The notes beneath the pieces were generated by a model. The model searched no databases, was not told where the DNA came from, and worked only from the letters and a program-made list of their open reading frames with translations. From IMG/VR virus record IMGVR_UViG_3300034072_001852, positions 1-45,736 of that record: a DNA stretch of 45,736 bases, one strand, 5' to 3'. Each line of letters starts with the position of its first letter. Position 1 is the stretch's first letter. This DNA comes from a virus. A program made the position numbers and the translations under genes. Of this stretch, positions 45,467 to 45,736 are shown piece after piece.

Positions 45467-45619
45467 CGATACCCCCAGTGGCTGGATCGACACCCCCAAC
45501 ATACCCCCGGGAGGTGCCGGAAGGGGACGGCATGATACGGAAGGTGCCGGTCGATTATCGACGGCAAACGCTTAAGAATCAATGACTGAAGGAAGGTGGC
45601 GGACGGTGGCAAAAGGCCA
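45467..45619. other. Integrase upstream region with candidate arm sites
   Basis: ATACCCCC at 45469-45476 and 45501-45508 and ACACCCCC at 45490-45497 echo boxes at 183-201. GGAAGGTGCCGG-type repeats follow (about 45510-45560). The region should hold the int promoter and integrase/excisionase arm sites. Confidence 0.45.
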
Positions 45620-45643
45620 AGTGGCGGAGCGGGAGGGATTCGA
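45620..45643. repeat. attR: attR, within the tRNA-Ser 3' end
   Basis: Exact 24-base match to 103-126. The phage-borne copy rebuilds the T-arm and acceptor end of the tRNA, so the gene stays functional after insertion. Confidence 0.93.
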
Positions 45644-45712
45644 ACCCTCGATACGCTTTTGACGTATACTCACTTTCCAGGCGAGCGCCTTCGACCACTC
45701 GGCCACCGCTCC
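45622..45712 (-). tRNA. tRNA-Ser (GGA)
   Basis: The 91-base minus-strand gene begins GGAGCGGTGGCCGAGTGG, has the anticodon arm CTCGC-CTGGAAA-GTGAG with anticodon GGA, the long variable arm typical of serine tRNAs (TATACGTC-AAAAGCGTATC region), T-loop GGTTCGAATCC and a CCGCTCCGCCA end with encoded CCA. It is a host gene used as attB. Confidence 0.96.
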
Positions 45713-45736
45713 GCATGTCCTGGAAGGCGACCCCCT

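Overview
This window is almost entirely one integrated temperate siphovirus-type prophage. Its right end lies in a tRNA-Ser(GGA) gene (45622-45712, minus). A 24-bp piece of the tRNA 3' end is repeated at 103-126 (attL) and 45620-45643 (attR), so the element spans about 45.5 kb, with about 100 bp of host DNA at the left. The tyrosine integrase reads away from the tRNA. GC-rich codon use, the ClpP-capsid fusion, the DUF2190 protein and the lambda-type packaging genes fit a prophage of an alphaproteobacterium, probably a sphingomonad; the genus is inference.

Left arm (0.3-15 kb, mostly minus strand): a cytosine-methyltransferase/HNH pair lies next to attL. Then come small hypothetical genes, a putative HTH regulator, a RepA-like helicase with two partners, and tightly overlapping accessory operons. 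These contain two-domain XRE and Gp37/Gp68-family genes and five members of an unrecognised paralogous family, some with leucine-rich-type repeats. Several of these units share a GGATGCAT promoter box, a CACCGCCAATTCGGTGCC leader and a CCTAGGGG hairpin at their 3' ends. A plus-strand pair at 7173-8434 looks like displaced late genes.

Centre (15-16.7 kb): a gene-poor stretch holds a G-quadruplex-type repeat and an AT-rich inverted-repeat cluster, then one membrane-protein gene. Just before the terminase genes, where cos is expected, lie two elaborate nested inverted-repeat structures.

Right arm (16.7-42.5 kb, plus strand) is the virion and lysis cluster: terminase, gpW-like protein, portal, ClpP-scaffold-capsid fusion, decoration protein, head-tail joining, tail terminator, tail tube, G/T chaperones with a -1 slippery site, tape measure protein, tail-tip and fibre genes, a T5 A1-like protein, fibre-like genes, a dNMP kinase, amidase, holin-like proteins and a spanin pair. 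Prophage-expressed or control genes (Rap1a-like protein, XRE repressor, AlpA-type regulator, integrase) close the element.

Three observations stand out. (1) The tape measure protein carries a 142-residue mini-intein inside its conserved SKG-TVAAEELRGQL motif. (2) A promoter family (TTGCATAATGTAGC ... TGC TATNAT) recurs about ten times and in most cases puts the start codon 35-37 nt after the -35 box, implying leaderless late mRNAs; the same box overlaps the start of the XRE regulator at 43377. (3) The five-member paralogous family and the cloverleaf-like element at 16448-16555 match nothing I can name.
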